A stretch of DNA of 64,000 nt from Salaquimonas pukyongi (GCF_001953055.1 NZ_CP019044.1:1-64000); one strand, 5' to 3'; numbered from the stretch's first letter, positions 43,596 through 52,096 are shown. Notes: generated by a model not told the origin, from the sequence alone. Made by a program: numbers and translations.

Positions 43596-43906
43596 TTCTG
43601 GTCTTGTCCTTTTTGTGAGTGTTGGCCGTGACAGGTCCGACCAATGATCTTGTGCATGACGAGGTGCGCACCAAGACAAATGCCGATTGGTACTAATGCG
43701 CCGAGCCGTTCAGCCCAATTTGCGTCAGGGCCCATGGCCCAGAGCAGCAATCCCGCACCACCGACCATCGGAATGCAGCATGCGATCATGATCCAATGGC
43801 CGGTATTGCGTGTCTCACGAACGCCTTCGATGGGTTGCGCATGGACTCTCGCCACGTTGGAGGAGAGCGCATAGGGGAACAGTTTTTGCGGACTGTTTTC
43901 CATCAT
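43592..43906 (-). CDS. Small membrane protein, DUF2933-like
   Basis: A 104-aa protein with two membrane helices (HWIMIACCIPMVGGAGLLLWAMG and LGALVPIGICLGAHLVMHKIIG) and a Cys/His-containing end (RTCHGQHSQKG). The CC-x-PM motif in the first helix and MH at the end of the second resemble DUF2933 proteins found in metal loci. It overlaps both neighbours by four bases. A metal-related membrane role is inferred. Confidence 0.6.
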   Translation of the reverse strand: MMENSPQKLFPYALSSNVARVHAQPIEGVRETRNTGHWIMIACCIPMVGGAGLLLWAMGPDANWAERLGALVPIGICLGAHLVMHKIIGRTCHGQHSQKGQDQK

Positions 43907-44460
43907 AGCACCACCACCCTTGCGCCCACCGGAACCCTCTCATAGAGGTCCTCGACATGCGCATTGATCATCCGGATGCAGCCGTTTGAAACGGAACGCC
44001 CGATTGAAGACGGTTGGGTTGTGCCGTGAATCCGGTACATTGTGTCGCGGCCATTGCGGTACAAATACAACGCGCGCGAACCGAGAGGATTGTCCGGACC
44101 GCCTGGAACGCCATTAGCGTATTTGGCATATTTCCCCGGTTCCCGGCGGATCATGTTCTTGGTCGGGGTCCAGCTTGGCCATTTGGCCTTGCGCCCGATT
44201 TTTGCAGAACCCCGGAACGCCAATCCGGCTTTGCCGACGCCGACGCCATACCGACGTGCGGTTCCCACGCCAGTCTGCAGGTAGAGAAAATGGTTGCGTG
44301 GATCGACGATGATCGTACCCGGGCTGTATCCGGAAAAGCGAACGGTCTGCGGCTCGAACCGCGGATCAAGCTTGAACGGGCGCTTGTGTGCCCTTGCCAT
44401 TGATGCTGGCGAAAGTGCCGAGGCCGCCAGGCCCAGCATGAAACTGCGTTTGGAAAGCAT
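43903..44460 (-). CDS. L,D-transpeptidase (YkuD), copy B2
   Basis: A 185-aa exported YkuD enzyme: signal peptide to about residue 24 (SMARAHKR), TPTKNMIRREPGKYAKYANG, and catalytic HGTTQPSSIGRSVSNGCIRM with the full C-terminus YERVPVGARVVVL. It is the intact counterpart of the nonsense-bearing copy at 20646-21206. Upstream lies the small exported protein at 44517, as in the AT-rich module. It probably cross-links peptidoglycan in the periplasm. Confidence 0.92.
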   Translation of the reverse strand: MLSKRSFMLGLAASALSPASMARAHKRPFKLDPRFEPQTVRFSGYSPGTIIVDPRNHFLYLQTGVGTARRYGVGVGKAGLAFRGSAKIGRKAKWPSWTPTKNMIRREPGKYAKYANGVPGGPDNPLGSRALYLYRNGRDTMYRIHGTTQPSSIGRSVSNGCIRMINAHVEDLYERVPVGARVVVL

Positions 44461-44516
44461 GTTTCCCTCTCAATCGAAAGTGTTTGTTGACGCCTAAAGC
44501 GGCGGTGAAAAACAAC

Positions 44517-44852
44517 TCAGATTGAAATGGGAGGGCGCAGCGGAAAATAGACTGGCTGTCGCTGAAGTCCTGAATGGGCCGTGCTACGCACGTTTGCCAT
44601 GACGGGCGATGGCTGACTTGCCAGGAACACTGGCAGATAGTGGCAATCCATCCCGCAATTGCCTGCCCTGTGATCCATGCCCGTCTCGGATTTCTGACAA
44701 CACGTCATGGAGGCCGCAAGATCGGCAATCTCCATATTGTCATGCGCCGTACTGATTGAAATAGGCCCGCCCGCATGCGTTTGCGCTGTCGGCGGCAAAA
44801 ATGCCCCGAAGACCAGCATGACAAACATGAGCAATGACAACAACTTGCGCAT
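44517..44852 (-). CDS. Small exported Cys/His/Met-rich protein
   Basis: A 111-aa protein with a signal peptide (residues 1-26, PTAQTHAGG) and a mature part holding MTCCQKSETGMDHRAGNCGMDCH, a cluster of four Cys, three His and several Met that would suit copper binding. It ends PLRPPISI. The ATG at 44852 is preferred over 44909, which lies in the neighbouring coding region. No family name recognised. Its counterpart in the AT-rich module is at 21263. Confidence 0.65.
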   Translation of the reverse strand: MRKLLSLLMFVMLVFGAFLPPTAQTHAGGPISISTAHDNMEIADLAASMTCCQKSETGMDHRAGNCGMDCHYLPVFLASQPSPVMANVRSTAHSGLQRQPVYFPLRPPISI

Positions 44853-44895
44853 GAAAAAACTATAATGCCCTTCCAATTTATTTTCCACTGAGAAC

Positions 44896-45343
44896 TCAGA
44901 TGACTTCAAACCACGTCGTCATGCCGGCCGCTGCGTGCTCAAGCATATGGCAATGATAAAGCCTTTTGCCGGGATTATCCGCGACAAAGGCAATCTTTGT
45001 CGTCTGCTCTGGGCCCACCAAAAAAGTGTCCCGCCACGGCTTACCTTCATCGACTAAGCTGTCACCTCGCGAGATGATCCGGAAATGATGGCCGTGTATA
45101 TGCATGGCATGGACCCAACCGGTTTGATTGACGGTCTCGATTACAATGGTTTCGCCGCTTTTGGCCTGAAACAGCGGCTTTTCGGAAAGATTTGCGACGC
45201 CGTTGAACGCCCATGCCTGTTTGGTATGCGGGGTATCTTCACCTTCAAGTCGCTTGCCATTGTAGGTGAAGTCGACGAAACCGCCCATGGCCCCCCTTCC
45301 ATGACGACCTTCACGCTCCGGGCCTTTGGCAGATCAGGCTCCG
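44896..45343 (-). pseudogene. C-terminal fragment of a second multicopper oxidase
   Basis: Only the last part remains. It reads EPDLPKARSVKVVMEGG, then after a frame change at the C-run 45291-45296 MGGFVDFTYNGKRLEG to VHAMHIHGHHFRI and YHCHMLEHAAAGMTTWFEVI, the CopA-type trinuclear and type 1 copper motifs. One extra base joins the frames. The N-terminal part is missing and the IS3 element lies at the break, so the gene was cut by IS insertion followed by deletion. Confidence 0.87.
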
Positions 45344-45373
45344 TGGCCTGCTGCCGGTTTTTCGGACACGCAG

Positions 45374-45997
45374 TTAAGCTAGCATGGCGCGTTCCTCGAA
45401 CTCGACAGGGCTCAGATAGCCCCCAGTGTCGAGTGCCTTCGCCGCGGATTGTAAAAGCGCTCGATGTAATCGAACACATCCGCCCTGGCGTCATCCCTCG
45501 TCCTGTAGAGCTTGCGGGCCGTCCGCTCGGTCTTGAGCGACGAGAAGAAGCTCTCCATCGCCGCATTGTCCCAGACATTGCCCGACCGGCTAATCGAAGA
45601 GGTGATGGCCTGATCGGCCATCAGCCGCTGGAATTGCTCGCTTGTATACTGGCTGCCCTGGTCGCTGTGGTGCAGCAGGCTGTCGGGCCTTCCTCTGCGC
45701 CAGATAGCCATGATGAGGGCGTCGGTCACGAGCCCCGCCGTCATCTCGGCTTTCATGGCCCAACCGACGACGCGCCGCGAGAACAGGTCGACGACGGCCG
45801 CGACGTGCGCCGTAGGTGCGATCACTGCTCTTGAAGCTGCAGTCGATCGCCGTCACCAACGCCTCATCGTTGCGACCACGCGCACTGGGGCTGCGGTTCA
45901 GCCAGGCATGAAAGCTCGAACGGGAGACATCCAGCGCCGCGCACAGCCATGCCACCGGCCAGATGCCCCGGTGCCTCGCGATAAAAGCGAACTTCAT
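45374..45997 (-). pseudogene. IS3 orfB transposase, internally deleted
   Basis: The DDE transposase starts at 45997 (MKFAFIARHRGIWPVAWLC). After SSDRTYGA it jumps to HVAAVVDLFSRRVVGWAMK in another frame, so about 80 codons with the first catalytic Asp are gone. It then has SLLHHSDQGSQYTSEQFQ (second Asp) and GNVWDNAAMESFFSSLKTE (Glu). A frame break at the C-run 45420-45424 hides the normal end SPVEFEERAMLA. It cannot be active. Confidence 0.87.
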
Positions 45998-46290
45998 GTC
46001 ACTTCCCTCGCGAAGTAGGCCGCCGCCTTTTTCAGGATGCCGCGCTCCGCCTTCAGCTTGGCGACTTACTTGCGCAACCGGTCTATCTCCAGTTGCTCCG
46101 GCTTCATCTGGCCATGGCCGGGAAACGCATGCTGCGGATCGGCCCCAAAAGCCGCAATCCACTTGCGCAACACATTCTCGTGAATGTCCAGATCCCGGGA
46201 CGCTTGCGCGACCGATACGCCCCGATCCTTGATCAATCTAACCGCCTCAAGCTTGAACTCGCGGCTGAACTTCCTTCTTCCCATTCCCAT
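45994..46290 (-). pseudogene. IS3 orfA with nonsense codon
   Basis: Helix-turn-helix protein starting MGMGRRKFSREFKLEAVRLI. A TAA interrupts it after EIDRLRK; the same frame continues VAKLKAERGILKKAAAYFAREV to a TGA overlapping the orfB ATG. The stop is where relatives have Glu, so a GAA to TAA change is likely. Confidence 0.87.
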
Positions 46291-46363
46291 TCTCCTGTTC
46301 CGTTAAACACCTTATCTCGGTGTCCACGAAACCGGCAGCAGGCCAAGCAGATCAACGCGTCGC

Positions 46364-46732
46364 TTAGGCTTGGGGAGGTCGGTAAACGCTCTCCGGCTTC
46401 AAACCTTCGGCAGATTGGACCATCGACGGGACCAATATCTGGATTGGCAGGCGATGAAAAGTCGAAATCACGGGTTCGGACAGCTGGAACGCATTGCACG
46501 CAGCGATACAGCAACCCGAGCCAGGGTTGGTTTGCACGGACTCGTCGATTTCATCCGGACAATGACTTTTATCGCTCTTGACCTGAATGTCATCGTGCCC
46601 GCCGGAAATGAGGAGGGCCTGTTCGCTTTCCACAACTATCATCGTTTCCGCATTCGCGGCATGGGAACCGCCAAGCGATGCAAAAAGAAGACCGACAAGG
46701 AGGGTCAAACGGAAAAGGCTGTTCACTTCCAT
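46364..46732 (-). CDS. Small exported hypothetical protein
   Basis: A 122-aa protein with a signal peptide (cleavage near SHAANAET), Cys/His sites in KSHCPDE and GSGCCIAACNAF, and a C-terminus RPPQA. It resembles the small exported proteins at 44517 and 21263 in size, position upstream of copper genes and the C-terminal RPP. It was probably the first gene of the copper operon before the IS3 element inserted downstream. Function unknown. Confidence 0.6.
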   Translation of the reverse strand: MEVNSLFRLTLLVGLLFASLGGSHAANAETMIVVESEQALLISGGHDDIQVKSDKSHCPDEIDESVQTNPGSGCCIAACNAFQLSEPVISTFHRLPIQILVPSMVQSAEGLKPESVYRPPQA

Positions 46733-46839
46733 CGACTTCAGATTAATGGAGAGGAAGCTCCATACGAAATTTTTAAAAGGAAAATCACAAATTCGTTGCG
46801 GTTCGAGTTTCCGCCATGAAAACTCGGTTTATAGCCGCC

Positions 46840-47181
46840 TCAATTTCCGATCGTCCTCGGCGCGAACAGGATGATCGCGGCGCCGATCAGGCAAACGGTT
46901 CCGCCTGCGAGATCCCAGATATCCGGACGGCGTCCTTCGGCGACCCAAAGCCAGGAGAGCGACGCAAGAATGTAGACCCCGCCATAGGCTGCATAGGCGC
47001 GCCCCGCGAATTCGGCGGGTGCCAGCGTCAGGAGCCACGCGAATACGGCAAGACTGACCATCCCCGGCAATAGCCAGATCGCGCCGGCGCCCTGTCGCAT
47101 CCAGGACCAGAAGGCAAAGCAACCGGCGATCTCGGCCAGAGCAGCCCCGCCGTAGATTGCGAGCGTCGCCGGAACGTTCAT
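46840..47181 (-). CDS. YnfA/UPF0060 family membrane protein
   Basis: A 113-aa four-helix inner-membrane protein. The family signature is [20 protein letters not shown] at the start, then [22 protein letters not shown] in the third helix. YnfA proteins are small multidrug-resistance-like exporters. The start at 47181 overlaps the end of the MerR gene by four bases, so the two are co-transcribed. It may export a metal or organic cation. Confidence 0.92.
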   Translation of the reverse strand: MNVPATLAIYGGAALAEIAGCFAFWSWMRQGAGAIWLLPGMVSLAVFAWLLTLAPAEFAGRAYAAYGGVYILASLSWLWVAEGRRPDIWDLAGGTVCLIGAAIILFAPRTIGN

Positions 47182-47618
47182 GGTGTCTCCTCGGTCTCGG
47201 GATGCAGATGGTCCGTGGCGCAAAGCGAATGGTCACCGAGTACCTCGATGACCCGGCAGTCGGCGATCCTGCCGCCCGCGCATTGCACCACCATGCGTTC
47301 AAGCTCGGCCTTGAGGGCTGTCAACCGCGCAAGGCGATTTTCGACTTCGAGAAGCTGTGCCTTTGCGATGGCATCTGCGGCGGCGCAGGATTGATCAGGG
47401 TTGTCGGAAAGGCTGAGAAGGTCGCGGATCGCCTCGAGCGTGAACCCCAGGTCGCGCGCGTGCCGGATGAAGGCAAGCCTTTCGAGTGCCTTCGAGCCAT
47501 AGAGCCGTTGATTGCCGGCGCTGCGCTCGGCCTCGGGCAAAAGGCCGATTTGCTCGTAATAGCGGATCGTCGGCACCTTGACCCCCGCCTTTGCCCCGAG
47601 CTTTCCGATGGTCAGCAT
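47178..47618 (-). CDS. MerR-family Zn/Cd/Pb-responsive regulator
   Basis: A 146-aa MerR protein: [25 protein letters not shown], then [19 protein letters not shown], a dimerisation helix, and cysteines 78, 113, 121 and 133 in the positions used by PbrR/CadR/ZntR regulators, with His in the tail. It is divergent from the ATPase gene, whose promoter has the 19-bp spacer it would untwist. The same operator box is in front of the CDF gene in the AT-rich module, so it may control both. Confidence 0.9.
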   Translation of the reverse strand: MLTIGKLGAKAGVKVPTIRYYEQIGLLPEAERSAGNQRLYGSKALERLAFIRHARDLGFTLEAIRDLLSLSDNPDQSCAAADAIAKAQLLEVENRLARLTALKAELERMVVQCAGGRIADCRVIEVLGDHSLCATDHLHPETEETP

Positions 47619-47628
47619 CAGATTTCCC

Positions 47629-47658
47629 TTGAAGCTATAGTTGCTAGAGACATTAGAT
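47629..47658 (+). promoter_or_regulatory. MerR-type promoter of the metal ATPase gene
   Basis: -35 TTGAAG, a 19-bp spacer with CTATAGTTGCTAGA, -10 TAGATA. This is the PbrR/CadR-like arrangement and matches the promoter at 24743-24773 in both operator and spacer length. It lies between the divergent merR and ATPase genes. Confidence 0.87.
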
Positions 47659-47700
47659 ATCTGATTCGATGAAATCAATCGCCCGTTGAAGAGGACCGTA

Positions 47701-49965
47701 ATGACGAACCGAGAGAACAACACCACCTGCGACTGGACCGTCTCGGGGATGGATTGCGGGTCCTGTGTAACCAAGGTCAAGGACGCGGTCGGGCGGCTGC
47801 CCGGCGTCAGCAATGTCGAGGTCGGTCTGATGTCCGAGCGGTTGCGCATGACGCTGGATGAAGCACAGACCGGACGCGACAAGGTCGAAAGCGTCGTCAA
47901 GTCGCTTGGCTATAGAATCGCGCCACGCGGCGCCGACGCGAAAAGGGAATTTGTCTTGCCCGGCGCAAGCGCACCCGACCACGGCGGTGACGACCACGCC
48001 GACCACGACCATGCGTCCGATGGCTCTGGTAGATCCCGGGACATCGGTCACGGCAGCCCGGGTCACGTTCACGACGACCCGGCAGACCGGGGGAAGCGAT
48101 GGTACGAGACCAGCAAGGGCAAGCTGGTCATTTTCACGGCTTTCCTGCTTGGGCTGGCCTGGATCGCCGAACTGTTGGTCCCGACCGTCGGACAATGGCC
48201 CTTCGTCGTGGCCTGCCTGATCGGTGTGGCACCGGTGGCGCGCCGCGCTTTCGCCGCGTTGCGTCTGGGCCAGCCCTTCACCATCGAAAGCCTGATGACG
48301 CTCGCGGCCATTGGCGCGCTCTTCATCGACGCGGCCGAAGAAGCGGCGCTGGTCGTGTTTCTCTTCGCTGTGGGCGAAGTGCTGGAGGGCGTCGCGGCCG
48401 GCAAGGCGCGGGACGGGATCCGGGCGCTCGCGAACCTCGTGCCGAAGACCGCTCTTCTCGTGGTGGGAGACAGCACACGAGAGGTGGCCGCGGCGAGCCT
48501 GAGCGTGGGACAGACCGTTCTGGTGCGGCCCGGCGACCGCGTGCCGGCGGATGGCGAGATCGCCGAGGGCACGTCGGGGGTCGACGACAGCCCCGTCACG
48601 GGTGAGAGCGTCCCGGTGACCAAGGGGCCGGGCGATGCGGTCTTTGCCGGGTCGATCAACACCGAGGCGGCGTTGCGGGTGACGGTGACGAAAGCGGCCG
48701 AGGACAATACCATTTCCCGGATCATCCGGCTGGTCGAAGAGGCCGAGGAGGCGCGCGCGCCGACCGAGCGCTTCATCGACCGGTTCAGCCGCTGGTACAT
48801 GCCGGCCATCGTCGCGGTCGCGACCCTGGTCGTGCTGGTGCCGCCTCTGGCCTTCGGTCAGCCTTGGGACACCTGGGTCTATCGCGGGCTGGCGCTGCTG
48901 CTGATCGGCTGCCCCTGCGCGCTGGTGATCTCGGTTCCGGCCTCGATCGCCTCGGCCCTGTCGACCGGGGCGCGGCGCGGGCTCTTGATGAAGGGCGGCG
49001 CGGTGATCGAGGCCGCGGCATCGGTCAAACGCATCGCCTTCGACAAGACCGGCACGCTGACCCATGGGCGCCCGGCTGTGACAGATGTGATGCCGTTCGG
49101 CACGACCACAGAAGCCGAGCTTCTGGCCGTCGCCGCGGGGGTCGAGACCGGGTCGAGCCATCCTCTCGCCGTCGCGATTCTGAACAGGGCGAAGGAGGTG
49201 GGGGTTGCAGCCCTCCCGTCGAAGGACGCGCGGGCGCTGATGGGCAAGGGCGTCACGGCCGAGGTCGCCGGCGCTCCCGCCTGGGTCGCCTCGCCGCGCC
49301 ATGCCAGCGAGAATGGCGGGCTCGACGGGGCTGGCGTTCGGATGGCGACCAGGTTCGAGGATGAGGGCAAGACCGCCGTGGCGGTGTTCCGCGAGAAGCA
49401 GCCTTTGGGCCTGATCGCCATGCGCGACGAGCCACGCGCCGATGCGGCCGAAGCCGTGGCACAGCTGAAACGGCTTGGCGTCGCTCCGATGATCCTGACT
49501 GGCGACAACCCGCGCACGGCCGCCGCCATCGCCGGCCGGCTTGGCCTAGAGTTCCAGGCCGATTTGATGCCCGAGGACAAGCTCCGAGCGATCCGCGAAA
49601 TGAGCGCCGATGGCGGCGTGATGATGATCGGCGACGGCATCAACGATGCGCCGGCGCTGAAACAGGCAAGCGTCGGCGTCGCGATGGGATCGGGCACCGA
49701 CGTGGCACTCGAGACCGCCGATGCGGCGATCCTGCGCGACCGGGTCACGGACATTCCGGGCAAGATCCGTCTTGCGCGCGGCGCGATGGCAAACATCAGG
49801 CAGAACGTCACCATCGCGCTCGGGCTCAAGGCCGTCTTCCTCGTCACCTCCGTGATCGGCGTCACCGGCCTCTGGATCGCGATCCTCGCCGATACCGGCG
49901 CGACGGTTCTGGTGACGCTGAATGCGCTGCGGCTCCTGCGGTTCAACCCGGAACGGGAAGGCTGA
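47701..49965 (+). CDS. zntA: P1B-type Zn/Cd/Pb-exporting ATPase
   Basis: A 754-aa heavy-metal pump. In order: one HMA domain with MDCGSC (residues 17-22), a His/Asp-rich linker (DHGGDDHADHDHASDGSG), eight membrane helices with the CPC motif in LIGCPCALVIS, the actuator TGES, phosphorylation site DKTGTLTHG, SSHPLA, and MIGDGINDAPALK. CPC plus the single HMA and C-terminal DTGAT fit the Zn/Cd/Pb group. AGAGGA precedes the ATG at 47701; an ATG at 47686 is less well placed. Expression is from the MerR promoter upstream. Confidence 0.94.
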   Translation: MTNRENNTTCDWTVSGMDCGSCVTKVKDAVGRLPGVSNVEVGLMSERLRMTLDEAQTGRDKVESVVKSLGYRIAPRGADAKREFVLPGASAPDHGGDDHADHDHASDGSGRSRDIGHGSPGHVHDDPADRGKRWYETSKGKLVIFTAFLLGLAWIAELLVPTVGQWPFVVACLIGVAPVARRAFAALRLGQPFTIESLMTLAAIGALFIDAAEEAALVVFLFAVGEVLEGVAAGKARDGIRALANLVPKTALLVVGDSTREVAAASLSVGQTVLVRPGDRVPADGEIAEGTSGVDDSPVTGESVPVTKGPGDAVFAGSINTEAALRVTVTKAAEDNTISRIIRLVEEAEEARAPTERFIDRFSRWYMPAIVAVATLVVLVPPLAFGQPWDTWVYRGLALLLIGCPCALVISVPASIASALSTGARRGLLMKGGAVIEAAASVKRIAFDKTGTLTHGRPAVTDVMPFGTTTEAELLAVAAGVETGSSHPLAVAILNRAKEVGVAALPSKDARALMGKGVTAEVAGAPAWVASPRHASENGGLDGAGVRMATRFEDEGKTAVAVFREKQPLGLIAMRDEPRADAAEAVAQLKRLGVAPMILTGDNPRTAAAIAGRLGLEFQADLMPEDKLRAIREMSADGGVMMIGDGINDAPALKQASVGVAMGSGTDVALETADAAILRDRVTDIPGKIRLARGAMANIRQNVTIALGLKAVFLVTSVIGVTGLWIAILADTGATVLVTLNALRLLRFNPEREG

Positions 49966-49971
49966 CGGCGG

Positions 49972-50565
49972 ATGTCAGACCTGAGTGCATATGTTCAATG
50001 GGTACCTTTCGTTGCCGGAGTTTGGCTGCTCATGCGCGCGCTACTAGCGTTGCAGGACGAAACCATGGGTTTCTGGCCGCCTGCAGATCGAAAGGGCAGC
50101 GCCTACGCTGGCTTCATCTGGCCATTCCGGTGCCTGTTCTGGGGCCTGGTCGCCTTGACGATCCTCTCGGCCACGCGTGCTGCGCCCGAGCTCGGGACAG
50201 CATGCTTTGCTGTCGGGGCGGCGCTCATGATCGCGGGTTTCGGTGTCGCCGTGCTTGCAACGCTGCAACTGGGCTGGACCACGGCCTTCGGCGAGGACGG
50301 GCCACTCCGGCGCGGCGGCTGGTTCCGCTACAGCCGAAACCCGATCTACGTCGCGACCTGGGCAGGGCAGATCGGCTGGGCACTGGCGTTCCCGACGCCG
50401 CCGATCCTTGCTGCACTGGCTGTGTGGGCTGGCTTCTATGTCGCTGCGATCTTTCTCGAGGAGCGCAACCTGCTGAAATCACATGGTGCGCAGTTCGAGA
50501 TTTACAAAGCCCAAACGGCCCGGTTCCTGGGCTTTTCGCACCACTTCGAACAGACGGAATGCTGA
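49972..50565 (+). CDS. ICMT/PEMT-family membrane methyltransferase-like protein 1
   Basis: A 197-aa membrane protein with about five helices and the signature LRRGGWFRYSRNPIYVATWAG, then FLEERNLLKSHGAQFEIYK near the end. This is the isoprenylcysteine-methyltransferase fold, whose bacterial substrate is not established. It follows the ATPase gene by 6 bp and precedes a second family member by 1 bp, so all belong to one operon. A role in lipid or quinone modification under metal stress is speculation. Confidence 0.88.
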   Translation: MSDLSAYVQWVPFVAGVWLLMRALLALQDETMGFWPPADRKGSAYAGFIWPFRCLFWGLVALTILSATRAAPELGTACFAVGAALMIAGFGVAVLATLQLGWTTAFGEDGPLRRGGWFRYSRNPIYVATWAGQIGWALAFPTPPILAALAVWAGFYVAAIFLEERNLLKSHGAQFEIYKAQTARFLGFSHHFEQTEC

Positions 50566-50566
50566 C

Positions 50567-51190
50567 ATGATCAACTGGTTCGGTTGGGCCGCGCTCGGGC
50601 TTTTTATTGCCTATCTCGCCTGCTTTTTCTGGGGCAACGCGCGTATCTCACAAGCTGCGGGACGATCGGTCTGGCTGTTTGGGACGGCACGCGGAAGGGA
50701 CCGCTGGGCCGCGGCGGGATTTCGCGCGGCCTTTGTGCTCTCCTTCCTCGGCCCAATCGCGTGGTTGGCCTTTCCAGGCCTTCACAAGCTTGACCCGCTC
50801 TGGACCGCGGGACGCTTCCCGTTGATCGGGCTTGCAGGGGTTGGCCTGGCCTGTGGCGGAGCGCTACTTGCGATTGTCGCACAGGTATCGATGGGTACGT
50901 CCTGGCGGGTTGGTGTCCAGGCTGGCGCAACCGGAGATCTGGTTTCGAGCGGACTCTTCCGCTTCAGCCGCAACCCAACATTCGTTGGGCAGGCCGCTCT
51001 GCTGGCTGGCGTCGCGCTCGCAGTGCCTTCGGCCCCTACAATCCTTGCGGCACTTCTGTTCCTTTGGTCGGCCACCAGTCAGATTCGCAGCGAGGAAGCT
51101 GCCCTGCGCCAATCTCTTGGCCAGGAGTATGAACGCTACGCCGCTTCGGTCCCGCGCTGGATCGGTCTTCGCCGTATGGGTGCCAAATGA
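50567..51190 (+). CDS. ICMT/PEMT-family membrane methyltransferase-like protein 2
   Basis: A 207-aa membrane protein of the same fold: SSGLFRFSRNPTFVGQAALL, then EEAALRQSLGQEYERYAASV. The N-terminus adds a helix and FFWGNARISQAAG. The start at 50567 is one base after the previous stop region. It overlaps lspA by four bases. Two adjacent but divergent copies suggest a heteromer or different substrates. Confidence 0.87.
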   Translation: MINWFGWAALGLFIAYLACFFWGNARISQAAGRSVWLFGTARGRDRWAAAGFRAAFVLSFLGPIAWLAFPGLHKLDPLWTAGRFPLIGLAGVGLACGGALLAIVAQVSMGTSWRVGVQAGATGDLVSSGLFRFSRNPTFVGQAALLAGVALAVPSAPTILAALLFLWSATSQIRSEEAALRQSLGQEYERYAASVPRWIGLRRMGAK

Positions 51191-51672
51191 ACATGCGATG
51201 GGTTATGGCGCTGATCGGCTTGGCCACGTTGGCCGATCAACTGACAAAAGCCGCAGCGCTGTCCTTGCTTTCGCGTGGCGAGGTGGTGCCGGTTCTTCCC
51301 GGCTTCAACCTGACGCTCGGCTTCAATGAGGGTGCGAGCTTCGGCATGCTGTCGGGCGTCATGGCTGGCAGACCGGTCCTGATGGCAGCTCTGACCGGCG
51401 TCTTGACGTTGATCTTCGCCGTGATGGCCTTCCGTGCCCGCCACCCATTGGAGCGGGGCGGGCTGGCGCTGGTGGTTGGCGGGGCGCTCGGCAACATCAT
51501 CGACCGGCTGCGGCAGGGCGCCGTCACTGATTTTCTCGATCTCTACTGGCGTGACTGGCACTGGCCCACGTTCAATGGTGCGGATATCGCGATAACCTTG
51601 GGTGCGCTCTGCATCCTTGTCGCCTCTTTTCCGTCACGCGGCCGAAAGGAGCCTGTTGTTGACCGACCCTGA
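51187..51672 (+). CDS. lspA: Signal peptidase II (lipoprotein signal peptidase)
   Basis: A 161-aa aspartyl membrane protease with four helices. Motifs are DQLTKAAAL near the N-terminus, FNEGASFGM, the first catalytic Asp in GALGNIIDRLRQGAVTDFLD and the second in FNGADIAITLGA. It cleaves prolipoprotein signal peptides. Extra lspA-like genes are known in lead-resistance loci (pbrC), and the MerR/ATPase partner here fits that arrangement. It is coupled to its neighbours by overlaps at both ends. Confidence 0.93.
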   Translation: MNMRWVMALIGLATLADQLTKAAALSLLSRGEVVPVLPGFNLTLGFNEGASFGMLSGVMAGRPVLMAALTGVLTLIFAVMAFRARHPLERGGLALVVGGALGNIIDRLRQGAVTDFLDLYWRDWHWPTFNGADIAITLGALCILVASFPSRGRKEPVVDRP

Positions 51673-52096
51673 ATCCCAGCGGCTGAACCGCGACGAGCTT
51701 CTCATCACGGTCGCGTTCCTGATCGCAATGGCTGCGACGCTTGGCGCGCTTTTCATCGGCGAAGTGCTGGGGCAGATGCCCTGCACGCTTTGCTGGTATC
51801 AGCGCATCGCGATGTTCCCGCTGGTGCCAATCCTCGGCCTGTCGCTCTGGCGTGGCGATGGGATGGCAAGGCCCTACAGCCTGACGTTGACTCTAGCCGG
51901 CATGGCGCTGGCCATTTGGCATTCTGGCCTCTATGCAGGATGGATTCCGCAAAGCGTTGCTCCCTGCACAAGGGACGGACCGTCCTGCACCGATCAGGCG
52001 CAGGCGATCTTGAGCATCCCGATCCCCTACCTCTCACTGATCGCGTTTTCCGCGATCCTGATCTGTCTCATCCTGCCGAAAGGAAACCGCCTATGA
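51659..52096 (+). CDS. dsbB: Disulfide bond formation protein B (DsbB)
   Basis: A 145-aa inner-membrane quinone-linked oxidase of DsbA. It has four helices, the first cysteine pair in PCTLCWYQRIAMFP, and the second pair in VAPCTRDGPSC. The TTG at 51659 has AAGGAG 7 bp upstream and overlaps the lspA stop; no ATG is suitably placed. It is followed by dsbA with an ATGA overlap, forming a complete disulfide-forming pair in the metal operon. Confidence 0.9.
   Translation: MTDPESQRLNRDELLITVAFLIAMAATLGALFIGEVLGQMPCTLCWYQRIAMFPLVPILGLSLWRGDGMARPYSLTLTLAGMALAIWHSGLYAGWIPQSVAPCTRDGPSCTDQAQAILSIPIPYLSLIAFSAILICLILPKGNRL

Larger units (their letters stand above)
45344..46345 (-). mobile_element. Defective IS3-family insertion sequence
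   Basis: About 1.0 kb bounded by inverted repeats starting TGGCCTGCTGCCGGTTT at the left and ending with AAACCGGCAGCAGGCCA at the right. It carries orfA and orfB of an IS3-family element, both damaged. Normal members are about 1.25 kb; the missing part lies inside orfB. Flanking bases do not form a matching target duplication, which fits a deletion beside the element. Confidence 0.87.

Noticed and set aside
47653-49302. 549-aa minus-strand frame
   Set aside because: Antisense to the metal ATPase, whose motifs are complete; the shadow is Arg/Gly/Asp-rich.
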